From contig NZ_CP048810.1 in assembly GCF_013347965.1 (NCBI RefSeq), forward strand, positions 124,001-188,000: DNA of 64,000 nucleotides, read 5' to 3'. How positions within the stretch are numbered: position 1 is the first letter of the stretch; the number at the start of each line of letters is the position of its first letter. Below the pieces are notes generated by a model that saw nothing but the letters and a program-made list of their open reading frames with translations, did not search any database and was not told where the DNA came from. Positions 8,690 through 18,398 of the stretch are shown here, piece by piece. The position numbers were made by a program, and so were the translations under genes. Origin of the DNA: Pseudomonas bijieensis (GTDB taxonomy: Bacteria > Pseudomonadota > Gammaproteobacteria > Pseudomonadales > Pseudomonadaceae).

Positions 8690-9859
8690 TTAGTGTCCTG
8701 CCTGTGGCCCGGGAACCTGGGCGAGGGGAAGTGGGGTGTCATCGATCTGGACCTGGTCACCGGGCCGGGCGTGTTGCAGGCCTTCGATGACGATGCGGTC
8801 GCCGGGTTTCAAACCGTGGGTGACGACCCAGCGATCGTTTTGCGCGGCACCCAATTGCACCGGTTGCTGGCTGACCTTCTGCTCGGCGTCCAGCAGCAAC
8901 ACCTGGGCGACCCCGGCGCTGTCTCGCAGGATCGCCCGTTGCGGCACGGTGATGCCTTGGCTGTTGACCGCCTGTTCCAGGCGCACGCGAATGAAGCTGC
9001 CGGGCAGCAGGTCCAGGTCGGGGTTGGGGAATTCGCTGCGCAGGGTTATCTGGCCGGTGCTCGGGTCAACGCTGAGGTCGGTGAACAGCAACTTGCCGGG
9101 CAGCGGGTAAGGGCTGCCGTCGTCCTGAATCAACGTAGCCTTGGCCTGGCCCTGGCCGACCGCTTGCAAAAGCCCTGCGCGAAAGGCGCGGCGCAGGTCG
9201 TTGAGTTCGCGAGTCGACTGCGTGAGGTCGGCGTGGATCGGGTCCAGTTGCTGGATCAGCGCCAACGGCGTGCTTTCGTTCTGCCCCACCAGGGCGCCTT
9301 CCGTCACCAGGGCGCGACCGATGCGCCCGGAAATCGGCGCGGTCACCGTGGCGTACCCCAGGTTCAACCGCGCCCGCTCTACGGCGGCCTTGCTGGCAGC
9401 GACATCGGCTGCGGTCTGACGCACGCTGGCCCGGGCGTTGTCGTAATCCTGGCCACTGATCGCCTTGTCATCGATCAACTGAGCGTAACGCTGTGCCTGC
9501 AAGCGGGCCTGGAACGCATTGGCCTCGGCCTTGCGCAACGCCGCCTCGGCACTGTCCAGGTCGGCCTTGAACGGCGCCGGATCGATGCGAAACAGCACAT
9601 CGCCTTTCTTCACATCGCTGCCTTCGCGAAACACTCGCTGCAAGACCACGCCGGCCACCCGCGCCCGGACTTCGGCCACTCGCGGCGCGGCGATACGGCC
9701 GCTCAGCTCGTTGCTGATCGACAGTGGCCGGGCCTGGACGGTTTCGACACGCACGCTTGCCAGCGGGGCGGAGGCTTCAGGGGTCGAGGTGCTATCACAG
9801 CCACTGAGCAGCAGTGTCCCGACCAACAGGCCCAGTGTGACGACAGGAATCTTGGACAT
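8690..9859 (-). CDS. RND efflux periplasmic adaptor (membrane fusion protein)
   Basis: A 389-residue lipoprotein. The N-terminus has a short hydrophobic run ending LLLSGC, a lipobox that anchors the mature protein to the inner membrane. It then shows the adaptor layout: barrel-sandwich half (GRIAAPRVAEVRARV), alpha-helical hairpin around residues 100-165, second half of the lipoyl motif (TVTAPISGRIGRALVTEGAL), then beta-barrel and membrane-proximal domains. The frame opens at 9961, but the ATG at 9859 follows GGGGAAG and begins directly with the signal sequence, so I use it. It links the downstream pump to an outer-membrane channel that is not encoded here. No local repressor gene is adjacent. 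Confidence 0.92.
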   Translation of the reverse strand: MSKIPVVTLGLLVGTLLLSGCDSTSTPEASAPLASVRVETVQARPLSISNELSGRIAAPRVAEVRARVAGVVLQRVFREGSDVKKGDVLFRIDPAPFKADLDSAEAALRKAEANAFQARLQAQRYAQLIDDKAISGQDYDNARASVRQTAADVAASKAAVERARLNLGYATVTAPISGRIGRALVTEGALVGQNESTPLALIQQLDPIHADLTQSTRELNDLRRAFRAGLLQAVGQGQAKATLIQDDGSPYPLPGKLLFTDLSVDPSTGQITLRSEFPNPDLDLLPGSFIRVRLEQAVNSQGITVPQRAILRDSAGVAQVLLLDAEQKVSQQPVQLGAAQNDRWVVTHGLKPGDRIVIEGLQHARPGDQVQIDDTPLPLAQVPGPQAGH

Positions 9860-9960
9860 GGTGCTTCCCCAATATTGAGCCGCCCATGGTAGGGATCCAG
9901 GCCCATGACAGGGGTGAAGCTTTGTAGGCGCTCTGTGAAATTGTGTAATCACGCAGGCCA

Positions 9961-12012
9961 CTAAATCCGAAAATGCCCCACCAACTGCTGTTGACGGTTG
10001 GCCATGGTATGCAGCGAGTGACTTGCCTGAGAGGCTTCCTCCATTCGGCCGGTCAAGGTCTCGCTGATCCCGCGAATGTCACTGACGCGATGGCTGATGT
10101 CTTCTACCACGGCACTTTGCTCCAGGGCCGCGCTGGCGATCTGTTGGTTCATGTGTTCGATCACTGCCACGGCGTCGCTGATGTGCTGCAGCGCCGCATG
10201 GGTTTTTCCGACTTGAGCGACGCTGTCCCTGGCCTGTTCGCGGCTCAGTTGGGTGCTGTGCACGACCTCCTGGCTCAACTGCTGCAGCGCTTCGATCACC
10301 GTGCGTATCTGCTCGACCGAGTTCTGGGTGTTGCTGGCCAGATGACGGACTTCGTCAGCCACCACCGCGAAGCCGCGGCCCTGTTCACCCGCCCTGGCTG
10401 CTTCGATGGCGGCATTCAAGGCCAGCAGGTTGGTCTGCTGGGCAATGGCGCAGATCACGTCCAGCACCTGGCCGATGTGTTGACTGCTGCCGGCCAACGC
10501 CTGCACTTGCCCGAGCGTGGTCTCCAGGCGCCGGTCGAGGTGATCGATGCTGGTGACCGCATCGGCGAACAGTTCACGCCCCGAACGGCTGGCATTTTCG
10601 GCGACGGTAGCGGCATCGGCCGCCTGGTGGGAGTGGCGGGCCACTTGCTGGGCGCTGGTGCTCATTTCATGCAGGGCGGTGGCTGCCAGCTCGACTTCCC
10701 GGTACTGCGTGTGCATGCCCGCGCTGACTTCCCGGGCCACCTGCGCCGACGTATCGGCGGTGTTGCGGGTGTCCAGGGACGCTTGCTGGATATCGCGAAT
10801 AATGGGCTGCAATTTGTCGAGAAAGCGGTTGAAGCCATTCGCCAGTTGGCCCAGTTCATCGTGGCGGTCATTGGGCAGGCGCTGGGTGAGATCGCCATCG
10901 CCTTCGACAATCGCATCGAGCATATGCGCTACCCTCAGCAGCGGCCGGGTCACGCCATAAGCGGTGAGCCAGATAAGCAATAGTCCCAAACCGGCAGCCA
11001 GCAAGCCCAGACCGAGGTTGAACCAGTTGGCCTGGCGATGCTTGTCGTCCAGCTGTGCCTGCATTTGCAGGGCCGGCGCTTGCACCAGCGCTTGCGGCAC
11101 GCGTATCTGCAACTGCCAGGGGGTATTGGCGGGAACGGTTTGCACGGCTTGTCGAACGTCGACTGAGGTGTCGGTCACACTGCCGCTATGGCCGGCAGTT
11201 TGCCCTGAAGGGGAAAGAATGTTGATCTCGCTGTGGCCGGGGTACAGGTCGTCGGCCAGTTGGGCGGCGAGTTCCTGAAGGGTCCCGAGACTGATGTCCA
11301 TGCCCACCACACCGATGATTTTGCCCTGGTCCGACAGCGGGATGGAAATGCTGCTCATCAGGGTTTTCTGGCCTTCGACTTCAATCGCGTAGGGCTCCGT
11401 CACGCAGGTGTGCCCCTGGGTCTGTGGGCAGACGTACCAGGCGTTCGCCGGCTCGCTGCCCGGCGGCGCCGTGTTGGCACTGATCTGGGCTTCGCTGAGC
11501 ACCTCCTGGACCAGATGTCCGGGTTGGCTCTGCGACCAGTACAGGGCAAAGCGACCGTTTTCGTTGCCGGCCAGGCTGCGTTGGCCCGCGAAACCGGCAT
11601 CGTCACCGGCCAGCGCGTCGGGCAGCAGCACGACGTAGAAGCCGAGCACTTTCGCGCGATCCATCAGGGCCTGGCGGGTCGCGCTGACCAGGTCCTGGCG
11701 CAACTGCCCTGGTGTCAGTCGCCCGTTCAGTGCCTGGGCGCGCAGTTGCAAGACCTGCTGGGCGAAACCTTCCCCATAGATCGCTGTTTCGCTGAAAAAG
11801 CGTTCCACCCGCTGACCATGAGCCAGGGCTTGCGCCTGCAGGCCTTCCAGGGCCGAGCGCCCCAGCAGTTGACCGCTTTGCTGCTTGAGCAGCGTCGCGC
11901 CTTGCTGGTTCTGATACAGGGAGGCGCCGGTCAATGCCCCGACGACGGCCAGCAGGCACAGCCCACTCAAGAGTGTGATCCGCCATTGGATAGAGAGACG
12001 AGCGAAGAACAT
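9961..12012 (-). CDS. Methyl-accepting chemotaxis protein with dCache sensor
   Basis: A 683-residue transmembrane chemoreceptor. TM1 spans about residues 12-32, a periplasmic ligand-binding region of about 300 residues follows (double-Cache type, with [11 protein letters not shown] containing two cysteines), and TM2 is at 331-351. A HAMP domain and a long coiled-coil signalling domain come next, with the conserved hairpin [18 protein letters not shown]. There is no C-terminal CheR-tether pentapeptide; it ends HFRI. dCache receptors in Pseudomonas commonly sense amino acids, amines or organic acids, and the next module (12.5-18.2 kb) handles an amine or amino acid. Any functional link to that module is only inference. 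It is transcribed toward the efflux genes, with 101 bp between. Confidence 0.92.
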   Translation of the reverse strand: MFFARLSIQWRITLLSGLCLLAVVGALTGASLYQNQQGATLLKQQSGQLLGRSALEGLQAQALAHGQRVERFFSETAIYGEGFAQQVLQLRAQALNGRLTPGQLRQDLVSATRQALMDRAKVLGFYVVLLPDALAGDDAGFAGQRSLAGNENGRFALYWSQSQPGHLVQEVLSEAQISANTAPPGSEPANAWYVCPQTQGHTCVTEPYAIEVEGQKTLMSSISIPLSDQGKIIGVVGMDISLGTLQELAAQLADDLYPGHSEINILSPSGQTAGHSGSVTDTSVDVRQAVQTVPANTPWQLQIRVPQALVQAPALQMQAQLDDKHRQANWFNLGLGLLAAGLGLLLIWLTAYGVTRPLLRVAHMLDAIVEGDGDLTQRLPNDRHDELGQLANGFNRFLDKLQPIIRDIQQASLDTRNTADTSAQVAREVSAGMHTQYREVELAATALHEMSTSAQQVARHSHQAADAATVAENASRSGRELFADAVTSIDHLDRRLETTLGQVQALAGSSQHIGQVLDVICAIAQQTNLLALNAAIEAARAGEQGRGFAVVADEVRHLASNTQNSVEQIRTVIEALQQLSQEVVHSTQLSREQARDSVAQVGKTHAALQHISDAVAVIEHMNQQIASAALEQSAVVEDISHRVSDIRGISETLTGRMEEASQASHSLHTMANRQQQLVGHFRI

Positions 12013-12179
12013 GCTGAGATTTTCCTGCGCTTAGGGGCTTTTATTGTTTTGGGCCCAGCGCTGTCTGAGCGGTGGGCGAGGTTATCTTGCGGCAGGATGC
12101 GCCTTCCCGTTATCCCGAATCGGCAGCCGTTGTGCTCCGGCATTGGGCTAACGCGGTTCACCTGGGGCAACGACACCCC

Positions 12180-12311
12180 TGTGGCGAGGGGATTTATCCC
12201 CGCTGGGCTGCGAAGCGGCCCCAAATGCAGGCAACCCGGTGTATCAGACAGATTGAGTTGACTGCTCAGGGGCCGCTTCGCGCCCCAGCGGGGATAAATC
12301 CCCTCGCCACA
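12180..12311. repeat. REP-type inverted repeat (GTGGCGAGGGGATTTATCCCC class)
   Basis: Arms at about 12180-12221 and 12268-12311 are near-perfect reverse complements, each with an internal small palindrome. It lies in the 477-bp gap between the divergent chemoreceptor and permease genes. Apart from this repeat and the sigma-54-like element at 12372 I see nothing else in the gap. The same repeat class recurs near 57.9 kb, and a close variant occurs near 30.7 and 49.4 kb. Confidence 0.85.
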
Positions 12312-12371
12312 AGGGCCGACCTGTTTTGGGGCACGGCTTCGGATGCTGCCGTTTTGGGATAGCGAAGGGTT

Positions 12372-12388
12372 TTGGCAAGGGCCTAGCA
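12372..12388 (+). promoter_or_regulatory. Candidate sigma-54 promoter
   Basis: TTGGCAAGGGCCTAGCA matches the -24/-12 consensus YTGGCACGRNNNTTGCW at all but two of the defined positions. The GG and GC doublets are exactly ten bases apart, as required. It points toward the APC permease gene about 100 bp downstream. Sigma-54 control fits amine and amino-acid use as a nitrogen source. No enhancer-binding activator is encoded nearby. Confidence 0.5.
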
Positions 12389-12489
12389 TCGAATCCAGCG
12401 TGCAAGCAGAACAATAAGCTTTTGGAAGTCGGCGAAGCTGGCCGTCTCCGATCCAGCAACAACTGCCTCATACAATAAGGTCAAGAACA

Positions 12490-13938
12490 ATGAGTGTATC
12501 TTTCCCGATCAGCAGCTCGACGGAGTTGAAGCGCGGCGCCCTGGGCGTCGGCTTTATCATCTTCTTTGTGATTTCGGCGGCGAGCCCCTTGAGTGTCATC
12601 GCTGGCGGTTTCCCCATTGGCATCATGTTGGGCAACGGCGCCGGCACACCGGCATTGCTGCTCCTGGCGCTGCTGGTGTTGCTGGCCTTCTCGGCGGGCT
12701 ACACCGCCATGTCCCGGCACATGACCAACGCCGGTGGCTTCTACGCGTTCACCTCCCGTGGCCTCGGTGGCCTGGCCGGTGGGGCGGCGGGGGTGCTGGC
12801 GATGTTTACCTACAACATCCTTCAAGTGGGCCTGTATGGCATGTTCGGTGGCGTGGTCAGTGGCACGATGGCCAGCGTCTTTGGCCTGGACTTGCCGTGG
12901 TGGACTTACTCGCTCCTGGCAATGGCGAGCATTGCGATCCTCGGCTATCGCAAGATCGACCTGTCGGCCCGGGTCCTGTCGGTGGTGGTGGTTGCCGAGT
13001 ACTTGGCGATCCTGACGCTGGATTTCGCCATTCTCAAGACCGGTGGCGACAGCGGCATCAATCTCGATTCGTTCGAGCGCAGCCATGTGTTCAGTGGTAC
13101 GCCGTCAATCGGCTTGCTGTTCTGCTTCGCTGCCTTCATTGGCTTCGAGGCCACCACCATCTATGGCGAAGAGGCGAGGAACCCGCACCGTACGATTCCT
13201 ATCGCCACCTACAGTTCGGTGCTGTTGATCGGTGGTTTCTATGCCCTGTCGGTCTGGTCGATGATCGTCGGCGTCGGGGCGGACAAGATCGTGCCGACCC
13301 TGCAGGCGCTCCAGGATCCCACCACCTTCATCTACGGCATGTCCGATCATTTTGTCGGCCCGTACCTGACCCAGATCATCCGCGTGCTGTTCATGGTCAG
13401 CATCTACGCCGGGTTGCTGGCGTTCCACAATGCCGCGGCTCGTTACTTCTATGCCATCGGCCGCGACGGTTTGCTGCACAGCCGGTTGGGGACCACCCAT
13501 CGTGTGCACCAGAGTCCGCATATGGGTTCGGTCCTGCAAAGCCTGATCGCGGCGGTGGTGGTGCTGATTTTCGCCGCGCTGGACGCCGATCCGATCCTCC
13601 AACTGTTCGCCTGGTTCTCCAACCTGGCCACGCTGTGCGTGATCCTGCTCATGGCCCTGACCTCGGCGGCGGTATTTGTCTATTTCCGCGCGCATCCGGA
13701 ACTGAAGCTGGGGCTCTGGCGCGGTCGGATTCTTCCGGGTTTTTCGTGCCTGGCATTGCTGGCGGTCCTGGCCCTTGCGGTGATTCATTTCGATGTGCTG
13801 ACCGGCGCCAGCCAGCTCTTGTCCTACGGCCTTTGTGCCGTGATTCCCGCCGCGCTGATCGTCGGCGTGCTCCTCGCTGCTCGATTGCGCAAGGCTTCGC
13901 CCGAGCGGTTCATGGCGCTGGGAAGCCACAAGCTCTAA
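12490..13938 (+). CDS. APC-superfamily amino acid/amine permease
   Basis: A 482-residue inner-membrane transporter with about 12 hydrophobic segments. The first helix has the broken GFIIFFVISAASPLSVIAGG pattern typical of APC permeases. The motif AAFIGFEATTIYGEEARNPHRTIP, shared by amino acid and amine antiporters or symporters, lies in the middle. It is the first gene of a set with an aldehyde dehydrogenase and a class III aminotransferase. I infer uptake of an amine or omega-amino acid that is then transaminated and oxidised. Expression may come from the sigma-54-like element upstream. Confidence 0.88.
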   Translation: MSVSFPISSSTELKRGALGVGFIIFFVISAASPLSVIAGGFPIGIMLGNGAGTPALLLLALLVLLAFSAGYTAMSRHMTNAGGFYAFTSRGLGGLAGGAAGVLAMFTYNILQVGLYGMFGGVVSGTMASVFGLDLPWWTYSLLAMASIAILGYRKIDLSARVLSVVVVAEYLAILTLDFAILKTGGDSGINLDSFERSHVFSGTPSIGLLFCFAAFIGFEATTIYGEEARNPHRTIPIATYSSVLLIGGFYALSVWSMIVGVGADKIVPTLQALQDPTTFIYGMSDHFVGPYLTQIIRVLFMVSIYAGLLAFHNAAARYFYAIGRDGLLHSRLGTTHRVHQSPHMGSVLQSLIAAVVVLIFAALDADPILQLFAWFSNLATLCVILLMALTSAAVFVYFRAHPELKLGLWRGRILPGFSCLALLAVLALAVIHFDVLTGASQLLSYGLCAVIPAALIVGVLLAARLRKASPERFMALGSHKL

Positions 13939-14023
13939 GGCGTCAAGCGACAACGTCAATCCACCCAGAAAACAAGTCCGCTGTCGTTCCGGACGGTTCG
14001 TCAGCGCGTGAAAGGAAGGTGCT

Positions 14024-15445
14024 ATGCACGATTATCAAATGCTCATCAATGGGGCGCGGGTCGACGGTGAAAACGGCCACTTCGATGTGTTCAATCCGGC
14101 GACCGGTACCGTGTTCGCCCGCTGCCCGGCCGGTTCCCTCGCCCAACTGGACCTTGCCGTCGAAGCGGCGCAAGCGGCCTTTGTCGAGTGGCGACACAGT
14201 ACTCATGAAAACCGCCGCCAGCGCCTACTGAGCATCGCTGCCGATCTTGAACAGGAAGCCGAGTCGTTGGCCCGGCTCATTGTCCTGGAGCAGGGCAAGC
14301 CACTGGAACTGGCGTTCTCCGAAGTGATGGGCGCAGTGGCCTGGACGCGTTATGCCGCCGAGCAGCAGATTCCCGTAGAGCTGGTGGAAGAAACCCCGAC
14401 CCAGCGCATTGAACTGCACCGCAAGCCGTTGGGCGTTGTGGCGTCGATCACGCCCTGGAACTGGCCGTTCATGATCGCCGTCTGGCACATCATGCCGGCG
14501 TTGCGGGCCGGTAACTGCGTGATCAGCAAACCGTCCAGCCTGACCCCCTTGAGCACCCTGCGCCTGGTGGACATCATCGCGCGCCATGTGCCTCGTGGCG
14601 TGATCAGTAGCGTGACCGGTGAACAAGGTTTCGGCAGCGCGATCACCGCCCATGCCGGTATCCAGAAGATTGTCTTCACCGGCTCGACCGCCACCGGCCA
14701 AAGCGTGATGCGCGGCGCTGCCAGCAACCTCAAGCGCCTGACCCTGGAGCTGGGCGGCAACGATGCCGCCATCGTGCTGCCAGGCACGTCGGTCGAGGCG
14801 GTCGCCGAAGATATTTTCCAGGCGGCCTTCCTGAACATGGGGCAGACCTGCGCCGCCCTGAAGCGTTTGTACATTCACCAATCCCAGTACGAGGCCTTTG
14901 CCGAGGCCCTGACCCTAATCGCCAGGCGTCAGGTGGTGGGTGACGGCCTGGCGCCTGGAGTCACTTTTGGCCCGGTGCAGAACCTCGAACAGTTGGCGCT
15001 GGTGGAGGAACTGGTGGCCGATGCCCGTGCCCATGGGGCGCGGGTGTTGTGCGGCGGTGCCCGTCTGGACCGTCCGGGCTTTTTCTATCCGCCGACCCTG
15101 GTTGCCGATGTCACCGATGGGCAGCGCCTGGTGGACGAGGAACAGTTCGGTCCGGTGCTGCCCCTGATTGCCTATCAGGATATCGAGGATGTCCTGCGCC
15201 GCGCCAACGCCGGCGACATGGGCTTGGGCGGATCGGTCTGGGGACGCGACAGCGAGCAGGCACAGGCATTGGCCAGTCGCCTGGAATGTGGCATGGCCTG
15301 GGTCAACTGCCATGCGCAGATCCAGCCGAATACGCCGTTTGGCGGCAGCAAGATGTCCGGGTTCGGCGTCGAGTTCGGCCTTGAAGGGTTGCTGGAGTTC
15401 ACCGGCCAGCAACTGCTGTACGTACGCAAGCGTGAAACAGAATGA
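14024..15445 (+). CDS. NAD(P)-dependent aldehyde dehydrogenase (semialdehyde type)
   Basis: A 473-residue enzyme with all ALDH hallmarks: the oxyanion Asn in TPWNWPF, the catalytic Glu in LELGGND, the nucleophilic Cys in NMGQTCAALKR, and the C-terminal PFGGSKMSG. Length and motifs fit the succinate-semialdehyde/aminoaldehyde branch. The start follows AAGGAAGG, with 85 bp after the permease gene. It is followed almost immediately by the aminotransferase. In this setting it probably oxidises the aldehyde released by that transaminase. The exact substrate is not visible from sequence. Confidence 0.88.
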   Translation: MHDYQMLINGARVDGENGHFDVFNPATGTVFARCPAGSLAQLDLAVEAAQAAFVEWRHSTHENRRQRLLSIAADLEQEAESLARLIVLEQGKPLELAFSEVMGAVAWTRYAAEQQIPVELVEETPTQRIELHRKPLGVVASITPWNWPFMIAVWHIMPALRAGNCVISKPSSLTPLSTLRLVDIIARHVPRGVISSVTGEQGFGSAITAHAGIQKIVFTGSTATGQSVMRGAASNLKRLTLELGGNDAAIVLPGTSVEAVAEDIFQAAFLNMGQTCAALKRLYIHQSQYEAFAEALTLIARRQVVGDGLAPGVTFGPVQNLEQLALVEELVADARAHGARVLCGGARLDRPGFFYPPTLVADVTDGQRLVDEEQFGPVLPLIAYQDIEDVLRRANAGDMGLGGSVWGRDSEQAQALASRLECGMAWVNCHAQIQPNTPFGGSKMSGFGVEFGLEGLLEFTGQQLLYVRKRETE

Positions 15446-15456
15446 GGACTGCAACC

Positions 15457-16806
15457 ATGTACGAGCAATACAAGACAGCACAGAAGAAGTTCTGGCACCC
15501 GATGAGTTCTTCGGCGCCAGCCAATCGCTCCAAGACGTTGATCATCGCCCGTGGCGACGGTAACTACATCACCGATATCGAGGGCCATCGCATGCTCGAT
15601 GGTGTCGGCGGTTTGTGGAACGTGAACGTGGGTCATAACCGGGCTTCAGTGAAGGCGGCCATCGCTGCGCAGCTGGACGAGCTGGCCTATTACCAGACCT
15701 TTGACGGCATCGCCCATCCGCGGGTGTTCGACCTGGCCGAGCGGCTGACGTCGATGTTCGCCCAGGAAAACATGGCCCGGGTGCTGTTCAGTTCCGGCGG
15801 TTCCGATGCGGTCGAGACGGCCCTGAAAATGGCCCGTCAATACTGGATCGCCAGCGGTGAGCCAGGGCGCACGCGCTTTCTGTCGCTGCGCAATGGCTAC
15901 CATGGCGTGCACGTGGGCGGTACATCGGTGGGCGGCAATGGGGTCTATCACTACAACCACGGGCCGCTATTGGCCGGCTGTCATCTGCTCGATACGCCGT
16001 GGCTGTACCGCAACCCCTGGGATTGCCGCGATCCGGAAGAATTGACTGCCCACTGTATTCGTCAGTTGGAAGACCAGATCGCGCTGCTTGGCCCACAGAC
16101 CATTGCTGCGCTGATCGCCGAACCGGTACAAGGCGCCGGCGGCGTGATCGTGCCGCCCGCGCATTACTGGAAGCGGCTGCGCGAAGTCTGCGACCGCCAC
16201 GGCATCCTGTTGATCGCCGATGAAGTGGTCACCGGTTTCGGCCGCACCGGCTGCATGCTCGGCAGTCGCGGCTGGGGTGTCGCGCCCGACGTCCTGTGCC
16301 TGGCCAAGGGCATCACTGCTGGCTACATCCCCATGGGCGCTACGGTCTTCAACCAGCGCATCGTCGATGCCATCGAGAACGGCCCGGGTTTCAGCAGCGT
16401 GATCATGCACGGCTACACCTACAGCGGGCATCCGACCGCTTGTGCGGCGGCCCTGGCGGTGCTGGACATCGTCGAGGCCGAGGATCTGCCGGGTAACGCG
16501 GGAACAGTCGGAGCCCAGTTGCTGGAGCAACTGCAACCGCTGACCGAACGTTATGCGGTGGTGGGTGAAGTGCGTGGCAAGGGCTTGATGATCGCCGTGG
16601 ACCTGGTGGCGGACAAAGTCACGCGCGAACCACTTGACCCGGCCAACGGCCTGGCCTCGCGCATCGCCGAGCAAGCGCGCCTGGCCGGCGTTTTGATGCG
16701 CCCGATCGGCAACAAAATCGTGATGTCGCCACCGCTGACCCTCACCAGCGACGAGGCCGCCCTGATGGTCGGCGCGTTGGACAGCGCGCTCGCCGATTGC
16801 CGCTAG
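15457..16806 (+). CDS. Class III PLP-dependent aminotransferase (omega-amine type)
   Basis: A 449-residue fold-type I aminotransferase. The PLP pocket residues are visible: SSGGSDAVETALK, IADEVVTGFGRTG (Asp to the pyridine N), the Schiff-base Lys in CLAKGITAGYIPMGA, and HGYTYSGHPTACAAAL. It resembles the SpuC/beta-alanine-pyruvate group that transfers omega-amino groups to pyruvate or 2-oxoglutarate. An upstream ATG at 15442 overlaps the dehydrogenase stop, but the GAGGA at about 15445 is well spaced for 15457, so I use that. Together with the permease and dehydrogenase it forms an uptake, transamination and oxidation route. Confidence 0.88.
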   Translation: MYEQYKTAQKKFWHPMSSSAPANRSKTLIIARGDGNYITDIEGHRMLDGVGGLWNVNVGHNRASVKAAIAAQLDELAYYQTFDGIAHPRVFDLAERLTSMFAQENMARVLFSSGGSDAVETALKMARQYWIASGEPGRTRFLSLRNGYHGVHVGGTSVGGNGVYHYNHGPLLAGCHLLDTPWLYRNPWDCRDPEELTAHCIRQLEDQIALLGPQTIAALIAEPVQGAGGVIVPPAHYWKRLREVCDRHGILLIADEVVTGFGRTGCMLGSRGWGVAPDVLCLAKGITAGYIPMGATVFNQRIVDAIENGPGFSSVIMHGYTYSGHPTACAAALAVLDIVEAEDLPGNAGTVGAQLLEQLQPLTERYAVVGEVRGKGLMIAVDLVADKVTREPLDPANGLASRIAEQARLAGVLMRPIGNKIVMSPPLTLTSDEAALMVGALDSALADCR

Positions 16807-16812
16807 CCTGAT

Positions 16813-16838
16813 AGCCGGCGCAGTGTCCTGCGCCGGCT
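16813..16838 (+). terminator. Intercistronic hairpin after the aminotransferase
   Basis: An 11-bp perfect stem (AGCCGGCGCAG / CTGCGCCGGCT) with a four-base loop sits seven bases after the aminotransferase stop. It lacks a following T-run, so it may be a partial terminator or an mRNA-stabilising hairpin that sets the level of the downstream channel gene. Confidence 0.6.
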
Positions 16839-16887
16839 CCTGAATATAAAGACAGCCTTCAAAGGTGCACCACAAGGAGCTCCAGCC

Positions 16888-18213
16888 ATGCGGTCTCTAT
16901 CTCGTATGGATTTTTTCGGCAGTGGCCTTGCCTGTACGCTGGCGCTTTGTGCCACGAGTCAGGTTCAGGCCTATGAGTTGTATGCCGATGAAGACACTCA
17001 CCTCAACGCCGACCTGCTGGCGGTGTTCGGCCATTTCAACAGTCGTAAGAACTACGACGGCACGCCCGGCGGTTCAACCTGGCGCGAAGGCTTCATCAAG
17101 TATGGCGTCAGCGGCGACCAGGGCCTGGCCGGCCACGGCACTGCCTACGGTGCGTTCAACCTGATCAGTTCCGCCACTTGGGGCGATGGCGATCCGGCCG
17201 GTAATTCCCTTGGGTCCGAGCGCACCACCAAGATCGAAGACGCTTACCTGGGTTGGCGCTCCGCCGATCTGTTCCCTGTGCTGGGGCAGGACGGTGTCGA
17301 CATCTCCGGTGGCCGCCAGGTGGTCAAGCTGGGCCGGGGATTCTTGATCAACGATGACGGGCCGAACCTGGGCAAAGGGCCGGCCGATGGTCGCTTGAAT
17401 CGTGGTGGGGCCTATTACCTGGCGGCCCGGCACGCCTTCGATCAAACCGCCGTGTTGCGCCTGGGCGGGCAGGATGGGTTGCATGGCAGTGTGGTATGGC
17501 TCAAGTCCGACAACCGTGCCCAGGCCGAAACCGAATTGGCCGCCGGCACGCTGGATTACACCGCCAGGGCCGGTACGTTGGGCCTGACATGGGTGCATGG
17601 CCTCGACGTGAACGAGCGGTGGGCCAGCGACTTCCAGAAGCAACGCAAGGACATGAACGTCTACAGCATTCGTGGGGAAGGCGACGCGGGTATCGACAAT
17701 GCCAGCCTGGCATTCGAATACGCCTGGCAGGACAAGAACGCCGGCCCACAGAACGCCTGGTACGCCGAGGCCGGCTACACCTTTGCCGATATCGCCTGGG
17801 CGCCCAAGCTGACGTACCGCTACACCCGCTATTCCCAGAAGTGGGACTCGCTGTTCACCGGGCAGAGCACGGGTTATGGCACCTGGTTCCAGGGTGAAGT
17901 CGCGGGTAACTATGCCGGGCCATTCAACAGCAATACGGGGATCCATCATGTGGGCTTGAAGGCCACGCCATTGGAGAGCCTGACCCTCGGTGCGTTGTAC
18001 TTCGATTACAACACCGTACGTAAAGACAACGCCTTGAACCTGGATGCCCGTGAGCTGGATGTGTATGCCGAGTGGGCCGTCAACGAGCATTTGATCATCA
18101 CCCCGCTGATAGGCCTCTACAAGCCGGATCGGGATGCAACGACGGGGGGTAATCAAGTGACGGGCAATGGCACCAACGTGTACAGTCAGGTGACGGTGGC
18201 CGTTCCGTTCTGA
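16888..18213 (+). CDS. Outer-membrane beta-barrel channel protein
   Basis: A 441-residue exported protein. The N-terminal signal peptide ends near residue 28 (SQVQA before YELYADE). The mature part is rich in alternating aromatic and polar strands and ends in Phe (VTVAVPF), the outer-membrane barrel sorting signal. The gene has a strong AAGGAG site. It resembles substrate-specific OprD-like or long-chain porins of Pseudomonas, but I cannot place it firmly in one family. Because it follows the permease, dehydrogenase and aminotransferase genes on the same strand, I infer that it admits the same substrate across the outer membrane. Confidence 0.8.
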   Translation: MRSLSRMDFFGSGLACTLALCATSQVQAYELYADEDTHLNADLLAVFGHFNSRKNYDGTPGGSTWREGFIKYGVSGDQGLAGHGTAYGAFNLISSATWGDGDPAGNSLGSERTTKIEDAYLGWRSADLFPVLGQDGVDISGGRQVVKLGRGFLINDDGPNLGKGPADGRLNRGGAYYLAARHAFDQTAVLRLGGQDGLHGSVVWLKSDNRAQAETELAAGTLDYTARAGTLGLTWVHGLDVNERWASDFQKQRKDMNVYSIRGEGDAGIDNASLAFEYAWQDKNAGPQNAWYAEAGYTFADIAWAPKLTYRYTRYSQKWDSLFTGQSTGYGTWFQGEVAGNYAGPFNSNTGIHHVGLKATPLESLTLGALYFDYNTVRKDNALNLDARELDVYAEWAVNEHLIITPLIGLYKPDRDATTGGNQVTGNGTNVYSQVTVAVPF

Positions 18214-18237
18214 AACGGGGGGGCTGGTTCCCTGAAC

Positions 18238-18270
18238 CCGTGGCAAGCGAGCTTGCTTCCTCGCCACGGG
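18238..18270. repeat. Short palindrome, terminator-like
   Basis: CCCGTGGC ... GCCACGGG with a second palindrome (AAGCGAGCTTGCTT) inside. It lies 25 bp after the channel gene stop. It looks like a compact REP variant and could end transcription from the amine operon. Confidence 0.65.
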
Positions 18271-18398
18271 GTAGTGTCCAGTCAGCCCCGACCATCCGTC
18301 TGTAACCTGCTCAAACCTGTCAGCTCCGACAGTAGGCGCCGAACACATTCCGCGTCATAAATCGCTCCATCGTCCATTGCGCGACCGGAGTGCCCGCC

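Noticed and set aside
9860..9961. Longer N-terminus for the RND adaptor starting at 9961
   Set aside because: The extra residues lack a signal sequence, while ATG 9859 has a ribosome site and starts directly with a lipoprotein signal.
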